64,000 nt of DNA from UBA7330 sp043554545 (GCA_043554545.1 CP121337.1:806001-870000); one strand, 5' to 3'; positions 18,253 to 28,385 are shown, counted from the first letter of the stretch. Notes: a model not told the origin generated them from the sequence alone. Numbers and translations are program-made.

Positions 18253-21125
18253 TGGAAGATCAAACATTTATATCAGAACTGGCCAGTCGAATATTGGAAG
18301 AAAATGAGGGTAATCTCGAGCAGGTTACTGTCATCTTTCCAAATAGGAGAGCCGGATTATTCTTTCGGAAATCTTTGGGGAAACTGATTAAAAAGCCCAT
18401 TAGGACACCCCGAGTGACCAATATGGAGGATTTCCTCATGCAGTTTTCTCCTTATCGCAAGATAGAAACATTGGAGGCGGTATTCCAGCTTTATGAAGTG
18501 TATAAGGCTCATCAGAAAAAGGAGGAGTCTTTTGACACCTTTTTCTTCTGGGGGGAGATGATCTTAAGGGATTTTGAAGAGATTGATCAGTACCTGGTCA
18601 ATACCCAGCAATTATTTACCAGCATCAAATCTCAGAAAGAGCTCGATGAGGAGTTTTATTTTCTGGATGAGGAGGATCGGGCAATCATTCAAACATTCTG
18701 GAGTTCCTTCCTACCCCAGGCAACAGCAACCCAGGAAGCTTTTCTGGAAACATGGAAGATCCTTTTGCCTTTATACGATGCTTTCAAGGCATCGCTGAAA
18801 CAAAAGGGTGTTGCATATGGAGGGTTGATCTATCGCGAGGTGGCTGAGGGTCTAAGGGACATAGAAACTAACATTTCAGGGCAGGTTTATTTTGCTGGTT
18901 TTAATGCATTAACGCATGCCGAGGAGAAGATTATTAAGTATTTTGTGGAGGAGCATGACGCAAACGTCATCTGGGACCTGGATGATTACTATTTCTCAAA
19001 TGAAAAGCAGGAAGCTGGACTTTTCCTCCGGGAATACGCAAGGGATTCCATACTGGGTAAGACCTTCCCTAAAGAGCCGGCCAAAAGATATCAACAGGCC
19101 AAAGAATTTGAGGCCATTGGGGTATCATTGGAAGTGGGACAAACGAAGGTATTGGCTGAAAAGCTGGATCAGCTATCGAGACAACCAGCCTTCAGTCCGG
19201 ACAAAGTTGTGGTGGTCTTACCTCATGATCACATGCTTTTCCCTACGCTCCATGCCATCCCTGATCAGATCGAGCATGTAAACATTACCATGGGTTATCC
19301 ACTCAAGGACACCCCTGTTTTTAGTTTGTTGGAAAGCGTGTTGAACCTGCAGAAACTTAGAAAAGAAAGCCAGTTTAATGGCATCTCTTTTTATTACAAG
19401 CCACTAATCTCCCTGTTGGAGCATCCTTTGTTGTCTGCCTTAGAGGAAGATCGAATTAAACAATTGATTGCCGCTGTAAAGAAACGAAATTTGATCATGC
19501 TGAATGAGGAAGAGTTGGAATTGAAACACCCACTATTCAAAGCCATCTTCCAGAAACCAGATCATGCCTTGCAATACCTTATGGAGATCCTGAAAGGTTT
19601 GTATGATACTTGGAAAGAAAAAGGGCATGACCTGGAGTTGGAATTTATCAGCAGGTATTACCACCAGATACAGAAGCTGGACGAGATGATTGGTAGTAAA
19701 ACCAGTGGTTTGAGTTATGAATTCCTTATCAAACTGTTTAGAAGACTATCCAGAAGTATGAAAATTCCATTTACTGGTGAGCCATTGATGGGTTTGCAGA
19801 TCATGGGTATACTGGAGACACGTAACCTTGACTTCGAGGAAGTATTTGTGCTAAACATGAACGAGGACAGTTGGCCGGCAACACCAAAAAGAGGTTCTTT
19901 TATACCGTATAATATCCGAAAAGGATTTGACCTCCCAACATTTGAAAACCAGGATGCCATATATGCCTACCTTTTCTATCGACTTATCCAACGTGCGAAA
20001 AAAGTCACTTTCTTATACAATACGGTATCCGAATTTAATGTCAATGGGGAGCTCAGTAGATTGGTCCAGCAGTTGGAGACGGAATCGCCTTATCAAATCA
20101 ACAAAAAGATCTTAGCAAACCCTATCAAGACCACGGCACCTGATCCGATCTCCATTGAAAAAAGCCCCAAGATTCTAGCCAAAATGGAGCGTTTCCTGGA
20201 TGGCTATCAGCAAGAGGATGCTTCCCGGCTTACACCTTCTGCATTAAATACTTATTTGGATTGTAAGTTGAGGTTTTACTTCAAATACATTGAGAAATTG
20301 TATGAACCAGATGAGGTACAGGAAGAAATGGACCCAATGGTATTTGGCAATATCCTCCACAATAGCATGGAAACCCTGTATAAGGATTTCATCGAGCGCA
20401 AGAATCGCAACATTATAAACCCTGAAGACATTTTTTGGATCAAAGAAGGGATTTCTGGTGTATTGAACAAAACTTTCATTGATCACTATGGGATAAAGGA
20501 TCAGAAAAAGTTCAAGCTAGAGGGGCGCTCCTTGATCGCTGCAGAAGTATTAAAGAAATTCATTGGAAAAATTCTTGATTACGACAAAGAATATGCACCC
20601 TTCCAAATCATCGGACTGGAAGCCAGTAGCAAGGATGGGTACAGCCTGGATATACCGATCACGGTGAAAGGTGCAGTTAAAAAGGTTCGTATTAAGGGTA
20701 TCATTGACCGGTTGGACTTGAAGAAAGGTAAAGTGAGGGTCATCGATTATAAAACAGGTAGAGATTCCAAGGAATTTGTCTCCATCGATTCACTGATCGA
20801 TCGCGATAGTAATGCCCGCAATAAGGCCGTATTTCAGGTGATGTTTTACAGTTATCTCTTCCTAAGGAAATATGAAGGAGCATATGATCAGATCGAACCG
20901 GGAATTTTCAATAGTCGGGATTTATTTGATGAGTCTTTTGAATGGAGAATCTTTGATAAGGGAATAAAATCCGGTGTCACTGAGTACCGGCAATACCATG
21001 ATGAATTTGAAAAGGTGGTAATTGACCTGCTAACCGAAATTTATGATCCCACCGAAAATTTTGACCAGACAGAAGATACTAAAAAGTGTGGGTATTGTCC
21101 TTACCAGGAGATTTGTCAGCGGTGA
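18249..21125 (+). CDS. AddB-like PD-(D/E)xK nuclease subunit with Fe-S cysteines
   Basis: A 958-residue partner of the preceding helicase. The N-terminus retains a helicase-like fold start (F-P-N-R-R-A-G-L-F-F) without a functional Walker lysine pattern, as in AddB-type proteins. The C-terminal nuclease has V-I-D-Y-K-T-G near residue 830. One Cys near 672 (L-D-C-K-L-R-F-Y-F) and three in C-G-Y-C-P-Y-Q-E-I-C at the extreme C-terminus form the four-cysteine iron-sulfur staple known in AddB. Together the two genes should encode a complete break-resection machine that loads the recombinase. The start overlaps the stop of the upstream gene. Confidence 0.88.
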   Translation: MMEDQTFISELASRILEENEGNLEQVTVIFPNRRAGLFFRKSLGKLIKKPIRTPRVTNMEDFLMQFSPYRKIETLEAVFQLYEVYKAHQKKEESFDTFFFWGEMILRDFEEIDQYLVNTQQLFTSIKSQKELDEEFYFLDEEDRAIIQTFWSSFLPQATATQEAFLETWKILLPLYDAFKASLKQKGVAYGGLIYREVAEGLRDIETNISGQVYFAGFNALTHAEEKIIKYFVEEHDANVIWDLDDYYFSNEKQEAGLFLREYARDSILGKTFPKEPAKRYQQAKEFEAIGVSLEVGQTKVLAEKLDQLSRQPAFSPDKVVVVLPHDHMLFPTLHAIPDQIEHVNITMGYPLKDTPVFSLLESVLNLQKLRKESQFNGISFYYKPLISLLEHPLLSALEEDRIKQLIAAVKKRNLIMLNEEELELKHPLFKAIFQKPDHALQYLMEILKGLYDTWKEKGHDLELEFISRYYHQIQKLDEMIGSKTSGLSYEFLIKLFRRLSRSMKIPFTGEPLMGLQIMGILETRNLDFEEVFVLNMNEDSWPATPKRGSFIPYNIRKGFDLPTFENQDAIYAYLFYRLIQRAKKVTFLYNTVSEFNVNGELSRLVQQLETESPYQINKKILANPIKTTAPDPISIEKSPKILAKMERFLDGYQQEDASRLTPSALNTYLDCKLRFYFKYIEKLYEPDEVQEEMDPMVFGNILHNSMETLYKDFIERKNRNIINPEDIFWIKEGISGVLNKTFIDHYGIKDQKKFKLEGRSLIAAEVLKKFIGKILDYDKEYAPFQIIGLEASSKDGYSLDIPITVKGAVKKVRIKGIIDRLDLKKGKVRVIDYKTGRDSKEFVSIDSLIDRDSNARNKAVFQVMFYSYLFLRKYEGAYDQIEPGIFNSRDLFDESFEWRIFDKGIKSGVTEYRQYHDEFEKVVIDLLTEIYDPTENFDQTEDTKKCGYCPYQEICQR

Positions 21126-21177
21126 TAAGAGCTGATTTATTGATTGCTACCGTTTTTCACTAACTTTATTGAACGTG

Positions 21178-21807
21178 ATGAAAAAAGTAAAGGAATACCG
21201 GATGCTTAACCGCGAAGTACAGGATATCAATGTCCTTGAATCGGAGGCTATCTATTCCTATGCGGATTACCTGAAATGGAGCTTTGAAGAAAGAGTGGAG
21301 TTGATCAAAGGAAAGGTGTTCAGGATGTCGCCTGCACCGAATAGAATCCACCAGAAAATAGCTGGTAATTTGCATGCCAAAATATGGAACTTGTTGGAGA
21401 ACAAGCATTGCGAGGTTTATCCTGCTCCATTTGATGTACGATTTCCTCAGAAAAAAGGATTGTCAGATAAAGAAACATTCACTGTAGTACGACCCGATAT
21501 TTGCGTGATCTGTGATCCGGATAAATTAGATCATGCAGGTTGCGTTGGAGCACCGGATTTGATTGTGGAAATTCTTTCAGCTTCCACTTCCCAAAAAGAT
21601 CTTACCCATAAATTTCAATTGTATGAGGAATTTGGCGTGAAGGAATATTGGGTGGTTTATCCTGATACGAGAATTGTAGAAATTTTCTATTTAGAAGGGC
21701 CCAGCTATTCCAGGCCCATTAAGTATACTGGAGATGATCCTATTAATACTTTTATTCTGAATGGTCTGAATCTTTCGACTTATGATGTCTTTAAAGCTAT
21801 TGACTAG
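21178..21807 (+). CDS. Uma2-family (DUF820) nuclease-like protein
   Basis: About 209 residues from the ATG at 21178 (a TTG nine bases earlier is in frame). It is a Uma2 protein of the restriction-endonuclease fold: Y-x-x-W-x-x-E-E-R-V-E-L-I-K-G at the N-terminus, V-V-R-P-D-I-C-V-I for the first acidic residue, P-D-L-I-V-E-I-L-S-A-S-T for the second, and the conserved G-V-K-E-Y-W-V-V near the end. Uma2 proteins are widespread in Cyanobacteria and also occur in Bacteroidota. Their biological role is unclear and they are not necessarily nucleases acting on host DNA. It follows the addAB pair after about 50 bases and could be co-transcribed; a weak TAacTTTa element at 21161 could be its own promoter. 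Confidence 0.85.
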   Translation: MKKVKEYRMLNREVQDINVLESEAIYSYADYLKWSFEERVELIKGKVFRMSPAPNRIHQKIAGNLHAKIWNLLENKHCEVYPAPFDVRFPQKKGLSDKETFTVVRPDICVICDPDKLDHAGCVGAPDLIVEILSASTSQKDLTHKFQLYEEFGVKEYWVVYPDTRIVEIFYLEGPSYSRPIKYTGDDPINTFILNGLNLSTYDVFKAID

Positions 21808-21810
21808 CCA

Positions 21811-22137
21811 TTAAGCATAAACCTCACCCCAACTATCATAGACCTGGACTTTGTTCCACTTATCCTTGTTGTCCTCCACATATCTCACATGCACATCGTG
21901 ATCCTGGTAGACGCTCTGTTTTTCCTTACTTTCGAATGTCACAACCAGCGATACCTGATAAGTGTTATCAACTACTTCACGTGGTGTCCCTGCTGGTTTC
22001 CCAACATGGTAAGCGTTGACTTCATCAATTTGCTTGACGAAGTTTTCAGTTATATGAATGAATTCGTCTGGATCTGTTGAATCCTTTAGCCAGAAGAAAA
22101 CCACGTGAATGAATCGTCCGTTTATTTTATTTGTCAT
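21811..22137 (-). CDS. Dabb-family (stress-responsive alpha/beta barrel) protein
   Basis: A 108-residue ferredoxin-like alpha/beta barrel protein. It begins with the family's H-V-V-F-F-W-L-K strand, then a helix, then V-x-Y-Q-V-S-L-V-V-T-F-E-S-K-E and a final Y-Q-D-H-D-V-H-V-R-Y-V. The H-x-V near the N-terminus and the Q-D-H-x-x-H region are typical of Dabb. These dimeric proteins include a few enzymes and many of unknown role. It is convergent with the Uma2 gene, with only 3 bases between the two stops. Confidence 0.85.
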   Translation of the reverse strand: MTNKINGRFIHVVFFWLKDSTDPDEFIHITENFVKQIDEVNAYHVGKPAGTPREVVDNTYQVSLVVTFESKEKQSVYQDHDVHVRYVEDNKDKWNKVQVYDSWGEVYA

Positions 22138-22329
22138 AATTCAATTGTTAAATGTCCAAAGATAAACAGGCTCACGGTTTCTGTTTGGTTTTAGATTGTT
22201 TTAGTGACAGGCCAATCACTTTTTGAAGTTTTTCCCGTTATTACAAGTGGATCAGTAGGTATTAAACTACTTGACGGTAAACCTGTTATTCAAAATAATA
22301 TTGTATATTAAATAATTAAAGATAACTGC

Positions 22330-22851
22330 ATGATTGCTTCATTGAATCAATTGTTAAAGGAGCAGGGTTATAACCTGGTGAACGGCATGGATAAAACCAT
22401 AATCTCCAGGTCGATTACCGGTTCGTTGATTTTGTTGATAATATTTACAATTGTAGGTGGACTAACTGTTTATATCAGTTTGGATTTAGGCCATAGCTAT
22501 GCACATTTTATTGGTTTTGGAATTATGGTAATTCCTTATGCTATTGACAAGAAAAGGTTTCCTAACTTAGTTTCATTTGATCCCGCAAAGAAGGAAATCA
22601 GGTTGAGGTCTGGCTTTTTTTTCAAAAAAGTTTTTAGCTATGATCAGATAAAAGACATTGTAGTTGATGAAAGTGTATTATCGAGTGATACCAGTCCTTT
22701 TAAGGAAGGTAATAAAGATTATATCTACTCTTTTTATTTAAATGATCAATCAAGTCAGCACAAACTGCTAAGGATTCAATATCGCAAGCCTATGGATGAG
22801 GAGGTCAAGGTCTTCATCGAGTTTTTTGATAGAGCGGTCAATGCAAAATAG
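22330..22851 (+). CDS. Membrane protein of unknown function with two N-terminal transmembrane segments
   Basis: A 173-residue protein. Two hydrophobic helices (about 32-52 and 56-77) are followed by a soluble domain of about 90 residues with a K-K-E-I-R-L-R-S-G-F-F-F-K-K-x-F-S-Y-D-Q-I pattern. That pattern resembles bacterial PH-like membrane-protein domains, where a beta strand follows a short membrane anchor. I do not recognise a family firmly. It stands alone between the Dabb gene and dnaE. Confidence 0.55.
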   Translation: MIASLNQLLKEQGYNLVNGMDKTIISRSITGSLILLIIFTIVGGLTVYISLDLGHSYAHFIGFGIMVIPYAIDKKRFPNLVSFDPAKKEIRLRSGFFFKKVFSYDQIKDIVVDESVLSSDTSPFKEGNKDYIYSFYLNDQSSQHKLLRIQYRKPMDEEVKVFIEFFDRAVNAK

Positions 22852-23016
22852 CATATCAGGTAACCATTTATCTTAGAAAAAATATTAAGCAGATTGTTGA
22901 TAACTAAGCAAGCTGCATGGTGATGATTTTAATCAGAGTTATGTTAATTTGTTAACGCATTTCCATTCTCCCAGGGATCGCATATTTTTTAAAAAAGTAA
23001 AGTCAGGTCAGCTTCT

Positions 23017-26000
23017 ATGTATCTTATTTTTGACACCGAAACCACTGGATTACCACACAACAAATCTGCACCTGTAGAAGACCTGGACAATTGGCCCAGA
23101 TTGGTACAATTAGCCTGGCAATTACAGGATTATGAAGGAAATTTAATCAGCCAGGGTAATAAAATTGTTAAGCCTGAAGGTTTTACAATACCCTTTAATG
23201 CAGAGAAAATCCATGGTATCTCGACCGATCGGGCGCTAGAAGTTGGAGAGGATCTAAAATCAGTTTTAGATCTGTTTGCAAAGGATATCGAAAAAGCAAC
23301 TACCCTTGTTGGTCACAACATAGAATTTGACAACAAAATTCTGGGAGCTGAATTTTTAAGAACAAGTCAGAAAAATTTATTGGAAGAAATTCCATTTACG
23401 GATACCTCAGTCGAATCTGTTCAGTTTTGTAAACTCCAGGGGGGTATCGGTGGTCGGCTAAAACAGCCTCGATTAGGAGAGCTTTATGAGATTCTTTTCG
23501 GCACTCCAATGCAGGATGCTCATGATGCCGCTTATGACGTAGATGCTACGGCCAAAGCCTTCTTTGAGCTGCTCAAGAAGCGTGTAATTCCTACTTTGGA
23601 AGATGTAAAGCCTGAGGACATCAATTATGAGTCTCCAGATCTTTCTGCTGCCAATTTCGCATGGATCAGAGAGAAATCTGATGGCAAAATCGGAGATGTA
23701 CAAGTAGATGTCAAGGAGATCAAAGGTCCATTTTGTCATCTGCACGTACATAGCCAGTTTTCCGTTCTGCAGGCAACCCCAAAAGTTGGAAACATTGTAA
23801 AGAAGGCACTTGAATACGGGATGCCCGCAGTAGCACTTACTGACCTAGGCAACATGTTTGGCGCATTCAAATTTGTTAAAGCGGCCAGAGATGCCGGAAT
23901 TAAGCCCATTGTCGGCTGTGAGCTTTTTGTTGCTGAAGAGCGGAAAAAATTACAATTTACTAAAGACAACCCGGACAAGAGATTTCAGCAAGTGCTGCTG
24001 GCAAAGAACAAGAAAGGGTATGAGAATCTGGTAAAGCTAAGTTCGTTGGGATATATAGAGGGCTTGTATGGTCTTTATCCAAGGGTTGATAAGGAACTTA
24101 TAAAAACTTACAGTGAGGGAGTAATAGCATTAAGTGGTGGATTGAGAGGGGAGATCCCATTCCTGATACTTAACGTAGGCGAGCATCAGGCTGAAGAGGC
24201 GTTACTTTGGTGGTTAGATATATTCAAGGATAATTTTTATATAGAGATCAACAGACATGGACTTGATGAAGAGAATCACCTGAATGAAGTCCTGGTAAAA
24301 TTGGCGAGGAAGCACAATGTCAAAATGGTGGCTTCCAACGAGCTTTTCTATCTGGATCAGGAAGAAGCTAAGGCACATGATGTTTTAATTTGTATTAAAG
24401 AGAATGAGAGACAAAGCACACCAATCGGCCGTGGAAGAGGCTTCAGGCCCGGATTACCCAACTCAAATTTCTATTTCAAAAGCCCGGATGAAATAAAAAA
24501 AGATTTTACTGATCTGCCGGAAGCGATTGAAAATATCGGCGATTTGGTAGAACAGGTGGAGGAGTTTAAACTGGAGCGCGAAGTATTGCTTCCAAAATTT
24601 GACATTCCAGAAGAATTTAAGGACCCGGAAGACCTCAAGGATGGAGGAAACAGAGGTGAAAATAAATACCTGAAACACCTGACCTATCTCGGAGCAGAGA
24701 AACGATATGCTGAGCTCACAGATGAAGTAAAAGAACGCATTGACTTCGAACTAGAGACGATTGAAAAGACTGGTTATCCCGGGTACTTCCTTATTGTACA
24801 GGACTTTACATCAAAGGCAAGGGAGATGGGTGTTGCAGTGGGTCCCGGTAGAGGATCTGCTGCGGGGTCAGTAGTTGCATATTGTATAGGAATCACCAAT
24901 GTGGACCCAATTGCATATGATTTGCTGTTTGAGCGGTTTTTGAACCCTGACCGTGTTTCGCTGCCAGATATTGACATTGATTTTGACAATGAAGGTAGGG
25001 AAAAAGTTATCGATTATGTCGTCAAAAAGTATGGTTATATGCAGGTTGCGCAAATCATTACCTATGGCACGATGGCACCTAAATCAGCTATTCGGGATGC
25101 TGGCAGGGTAATGGAATTGCCCCTTCCTGAAACGGACGCAATTGCAAAATTGGTTCCTGAGCGCCCCGGGGTGAACTTTAGTAAGGTTTTCAAGGAAGTA
25201 AAGGAACTGGACGACTTAAGGAAGGGTAAGGATTTACCATCTCAGGTATTGAACCAGGCCACCGTACTGGAGGGCTCGTTACGAAATACAGGTATTCATG
25301 CTTGTGGGATAATTATTACACCAGCTGACATGACTCAGTTCATTCCTTTGGCGCGATCAAAGGAATCTGAATTATTGCTTACTCAGTTTGACAACAGCGT
25401 GGTTGAGTCTGCCGGAATGCTGAAGATGGACTTTTTAGGGCTCAAGACACTCTCCATCATAAAAACAGCAATTGAAAATATTCGGAAGCGCAATGGAATA
25501 GAAATTGATATTGATTTGATCCCACTGGATGATCAGAAAACCTATGAGCTCTATCAGAGGGGGGATACCAATGGAACATTTCAGTTTGAGTCTCCCGGTA
25601 TGCAAAAACATTTACGGGCACTGAAACCTGATAGATTGGAGGATTTGATAGCAATGAACGCTTTGTATCGTCCTGGCCCGATGGAATATATCCCTAATTT
25701 CATCAACAGGAAACACGGTAAAGAGCAAATCAGCTACGACCTGCCTGAGATGGAAGATAATTTGGGGGAGACCTATGGGATTACCGTTTATCAGGAGCAG
25801 GTGATGTTGTTGTCTCAGAAGCTGGCCGGTTTTACAAAAGGTGAAGCTGATCAGCTGAGAAAGGCCATGGGAAAGAAAATCTTTGCCTTGCTGGAGAAAA
25901 TGAAACCTAAGTTTCTGGAAGGTGGAAAAAACAATGGTCATCCGGTAGACAAGCTGGAAAAGATATGGAAGGATTGGGAAGCTTTTGCGGCCTATGCTTT

Positions 26001-27246
26001 CAACAAGTCTCATAGTACCTGTTATTCTGTGGTGGCCTATCAGACAGGTTACCTCAAAGCCAATTACCCGGCTGAATACATGGCTTCAGTACTTACTCAT
26101 AACCAAAGCAACATTGAGAAGGTCAGCTTTTTCATGGAAGAGTGCAAGAACCAAAGCATACCTGTGCTTGGACCCCATGTTAATGAGTCAGGATTAAATT
26201 TTGAAGTAAACAAGGGGGGAGAGATCCGATTTGGATTGGGAGCTATCAAGGGTACTGGAGAGTCCGCAGTTCTTGACATCATTGAGAAAAGGGGAGAACA
26301 CGGGAGTTTTGAAAATATCTTTGATTTTGCATCAACCGTTAATTTAAGATCTGTCAACAAGAAAACATTCGAAAGCCTGGCAAAAGCTGGTGCCTTTGAT
26401 TGCTTCAATGACTACCACAGAAGGCAATATGTTGAGGCAGTGGGTGAGGAGCCATCCTTGATAGAAAAAGCCATTAAGTATGCAGGGAAGCTGCAGATGG
26501 AAGAAGATAGTGCACAGGCTTCATTGTTTGGAGGAGACAGTGGTACTAGCGTGAGCTTGCCAAGAGTAGTTCATGTTGATCCTTATGGGGAAATTGAAAA
26601 GTTGAACATCGAGAAGGAGTTGGTTGGACTTTATATTTCCGGACACCCACTTGACCAATATAAGTTTGAGATGAAATACCTGGTTAATGGTAGCATAAAG
26701 GAACTTAGAGATATTGAAAGCCTTAAGGGTAAAGAACTACATATCGGTGGGGTTGTATCCAGCGTGCAGCACCGGGTTTCAAAGAAAGGCAATCCTTTCG
26801 GGCAGATAGTTTTGGAAGATTTTGACGACAGCCATACATTTTACCTTTTCGGTCAGGATTATTTGAAATTTAAACCCTTGCTAGAGACAGGTTGGTTTTT
26901 ATATGTAACAGGAAGCGTTCAGAACCGGTGGAAAAGTGAAGAATTGGAGTTCAAGATCCATCACATTGAGCATTTGAGTGAGATCAGGGAGCGAATGACT
27001 AAAGGTTTAGAGCTGCAAGTGCGTTTGGATCATTTGAATATGACTGTAGTAGAAGAAATCGAAAAATACAGTCAACAATATCCTGGTAAGAATCAGCTCA
27101 AATTGAGCGTGATTGGTACTTTTGAAGACCGTATGATCAGTCTCGATATGATGAGCAGGAAGTTTTCGATTGAAGTAAATGATGACTTTGTAAGCAATCT
27201 GGAGCGGTGGGATGAGATTGGGTATAAAGTTTTACTTGATAAATAG
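23017..27246 (+). CDS. dnaE: DNA polymerase III alpha subunit with N-terminal DnaQ-type proofreading exonuclease
   Basis: A 1409-residue replicative polymerase, about 250 residues longer than E. coli DnaE because a 3'-5' exonuclease is fused in front. The exonuclease (about 1-190) has Exo I D-T-E-T-T-G, Exo II G-H-N-x-E-F-D-N and Exo III H-D-A-A-Y-D-V-D. A PHP domain starts near 240 with H-L-H-V-H-S. The polymerase core includes P-G-R-G-S-A-A-G-S and the catalytic aspartates in P-D-I-D-I-D-F (about 650). A helix-hairpin and OB-fold region follows (about 1245-1330). The fusion suggests that proofreading is built into the polymerase, making a separate epsilon subunit dispensable here (inference). 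A TTATCAACA-type box (TGTTGATAA at 22895) lies upstream. Confidence 0.95.
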   Translation: MYLIFDTETTGLPHNKSAPVEDLDNWPRLVQLAWQLQDYEGNLISQGNKIVKPEGFTIPFNAEKIHGISTDRALEVGEDLKSVLDLFAKDIEKATTLVGHNIEFDNKILGAEFLRTSQKNLLEEIPFTDTSVESVQFCKLQGGIGGRLKQPRLGELYEILFGTPMQDAHDAAYDVDATAKAFFELLKKRVIPTLEDVKPEDINYESPDLSAANFAWIREKSDGKIGDVQVDVKEIKGPFCHLHVHSQFSVLQATPKVGNIVKKALEYGMPAVALTDLGNMFGAFKFVKAARDAGIKPIVGCELFVAEERKKLQFTKDNPDKRFQQVLLAKNKKGYENLVKLSSLGYIEGLYGLYPRVDKELIKTYSEGVIALSGGLRGEIPFLILNVGEHQAEEALLWWLDIFKDNFYIEINRHGLDEENHLNEVLVKLARKHNVKMVASNELFYLDQEEAKAHDVLICIKENERQSTPIGRGRGFRPGLPNSNFYFKSPDEIKKDFTDLPEAIENIGDLVEQVEEFKLEREVLLPKFDIPEEFKDPEDLKDGGNRGENKYLKHLTYLGAEKRYAELTDEVKERIDFELETIEKTGYPGYFLIVQDFTSKAREMGVAVGPGRGSAAGSVVAYCIGITNVDPIAYDLLFERFLNPDRVSLPDIDIDFDNEGREKVIDYVVKKYGYMQVAQIITYGTMAPKSAIRDAGRVMELPLPETDAIAKLVPERPGVNFSKVFKEVKELDDLRKGKDLPSQVLNQATVLEGSLRNTGIHACGIIITPADMTQFIPLARSKESELLLTQFDNSVVESAGMLKMDFLGLKTLSIIKTAIENIRKRNGIEIDIDLIPLDDQKTYELYQRGDTNGTFQFESPGMQKHLRALKPDRLEDLIAMNALYRPGPMEYIPNFINRKHGKEQISYDLPEMEDNLGETYGITVYQEQVMLLSQKLAGFTKGEADQLRKAMGKKIFALLEKMKPKFLEGGKNNGHPVDKLEKIWKDWEAFAAYAFNKSHSTCYSVVAYQTGYLKANYPAEYMASVLTHNQSNIEKVSFFMEECKNQSIPVLGPHVNESGLNFEVNKGGEIRFGLGAIKGTGESAVLDIIEKRGEHGSFENIFDFASTVNLRSVNKKTFESLAKAGAFDCFNDYHRRQYVEAVGEEPSLIEKAIKYAGKLQMEEDSAQASLFGGDSGTSVSLPRVVHVDPYGEIEKLNIEKELVGLYISGHPLDQYKFEMKYLVNGSIKELRDIESLKGKELHIGGVVSSVQHRVSKKGNPFGQIVLEDFDDSHTFYLFGQDYLKFKPLLETGWFLYVTGSVQNRWKSEELEFKIHHIEHLSEIRERMTKGLELQVRLDHLNMTVVEEIEKYSQQYPGKNQLKLSVIGTFEDRMISLDMMSRKFSIEVNDDFVSNLERWDEIGYKVLLDK

Positions 27247-27308
27247 CGCGTATTTGTCTCTTGGACAACAATATGATTTTAAAAGACCGGTAGATCAACT
27301 TTTAACCC

Positions 27309-27316
27309 TACTTTTG
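27309..27316 (+). promoter_or_regulatory. Bacteroidota -7 element of the thioredoxin promoter
   Basis: TACTTTTG is an exact match to TAnnTTTG, about 50 bases before the trxA start. A convincing -33 TTTG at the usual distance was not found. Confidence 0.5.
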
Positions 27317-27365
27317 CGTTGCTACTAACAAATGATTTTGAATTACCTATATAAATAATATACCA

Positions 27366-27695
27366 ATGGCAAAACCTGTTGAATTAACCGACAATAATTT
27401 TGAAGAAATTATCAACACTGACAAGCCTGTACTCGTTGATTTCTGGGCTGAATGGTGTGGTCCATGTAAGATGATTGGCCCGGTGGTTGAAGAATTAGCT
27501 GGTGAATATGAGGGCAAAGCGGTGATAGGAAAAGTTGATGTAGATGCAAACCCTGAAATTTCAGCAAAATTTGGAATTCGTTCGATTCCTACCCTTCTCG
27601 TTTTCAAAAACGGTGAAGTAGTAGACAAACAAATTGGAGCTGTTCCAAAGACTGTTTTAAGCAGTAAGATTGAAGCACAACTCGCAAGTGCTTAA
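27366..27695 (+). CDS. trxA: Thioredoxin
   Basis: A 109-residue cytoplasmic disulfide reductase. The active site W-C-G-P-C lies at residues 30-34 (Cys31 and Cys34), followed by K. The cis-proline block is R-S-I-P-T-L-L-V-F-K-N-G. Length and motifs are canonical. It is reduced by thioredoxin reductase and supplies electrons to enzymes such as the methionine sulfoxide reductase encoded at 31467. It is a single-gene unit: its own -7 element lies upstream and a strong terminator follows. Confidence 0.97.
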   Translation: MAKPVELTDNNFEEIINTDKPVLVDFWAEWCGPCKMIGPVVEELAGEYEGKAVIGKVDVDANPEISAKFGIRSIPTLLVFKNGEVVDKQIGAVPKTVLSSKIEAQLASA

Positions 27696-27721
27696 AAGTA
27701 TTGATTGAAAATTTTAATTAA

Positions 27722-27754
27722 AAAGCATCCTGAAAATCTCAGGATGCTTTTTTT
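27722..27754 (+). terminator. Rho-independent terminator of trxA
   Basis: Perfect arms GCATCCTGA (27725-27733) and TCAGGATGC (27739-27747) with a loop of five bases, then TTTTTTT. About 25 bases after the trxA stop. Confidence 0.9.
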
Positions 27755-27791
27755 ATGTAATGAATAGATATCAAACAATTCAGTTGATGAG

Positions 27792-28385
27792 ATGAATCCT
27801 CCATTGGTCAAATCTGTCATTAGTGGAATAGCTATTCTGATTACTTTATTTGCTTTTTATCCTTATTTAAAGGCGATACTTAGCAATAGAATAAAACCAC
27901 ATTTTTTTTCGTGGGTCATTTGGGGCATTACAACACTCGTTGCTTTTTTAGGTCAAATCGCAGGTGATGGGGGTGTTGGCACGATATCAATAGGACTATC
28001 TGCAATCCTTACATTTTTTATTGCTTTTCTGGCTTATCGCAAAAGGGCAGATTTCACCATACATCGGACAGACTGGCTTTATTTGATAGCCGCTTTAATG
28101 GCGATTCCTGTTTGGTTAATCACCAAAAACCCGCTTTGGGCGGTAATCATCATGACGGGGATTGACCTACTTGGTTTTGGACCTACTTTAAGGAATGCTT
28201 ATCAACACCCGAGGAATGAAGATCCCTGGTTCTACCTCATTTTTTGCTTCAGGAACTTATTGGTTATTATGGCACTGGAGCATTACAGTGTGACGACTAT
28301 TTTATTCCCTGCAGCTATTGGCTTAGCGGGTAGTATAGTATCGGTTGTAATTTGGTATGCCAGAGTTAGGGTTTCAAGGGAATAG
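27792..28385 (+). CDS. Multi-pass membrane protein of unknown function
   Basis: A 197-residue integral membrane protein with five or six hydrophobic helices across its whole length. Two similar segments, Y-P-Y-L-K-A-I-L-S-N-R-I-K-P-H near the N-terminus and G-P-T-L-R-N-A-Y-Q-H-P-R in the second half, occupy matching places between helices. This suggests an internal duplication and recalls PQ-loop/SemiSWEET-type transporters, where P-x-L/T-x-x-x-x-x-x-K/P follows a helix. I consider that only a possibility. It follows the trxA terminator and so has its own promoter. Confidence 0.6.
   Translation: MNPPLVKSVISGIAILITLFAFYPYLKAILSNRIKPHFFSWVIWGITTLVAFLGQIAGDGGVGTISIGLSAILTFFIAFLAYRKRADFTIHRTDWLYLIAALMAIPVWLITKNPLWAVIIMTGIDLLGFGPTLRNAYQHPRNEDPWFYLIFCFRNLLVIMALEHYSVTTILFPAAIGLAGSIVSVVIWYARVRVSRE

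Noticed and set aside
21178..21807. Uma2 protein as part of a restriction or defence island
   Set aside because: No methylase, toxin-antitoxin or phage genes surround it; neighbours are housekeeping genes.
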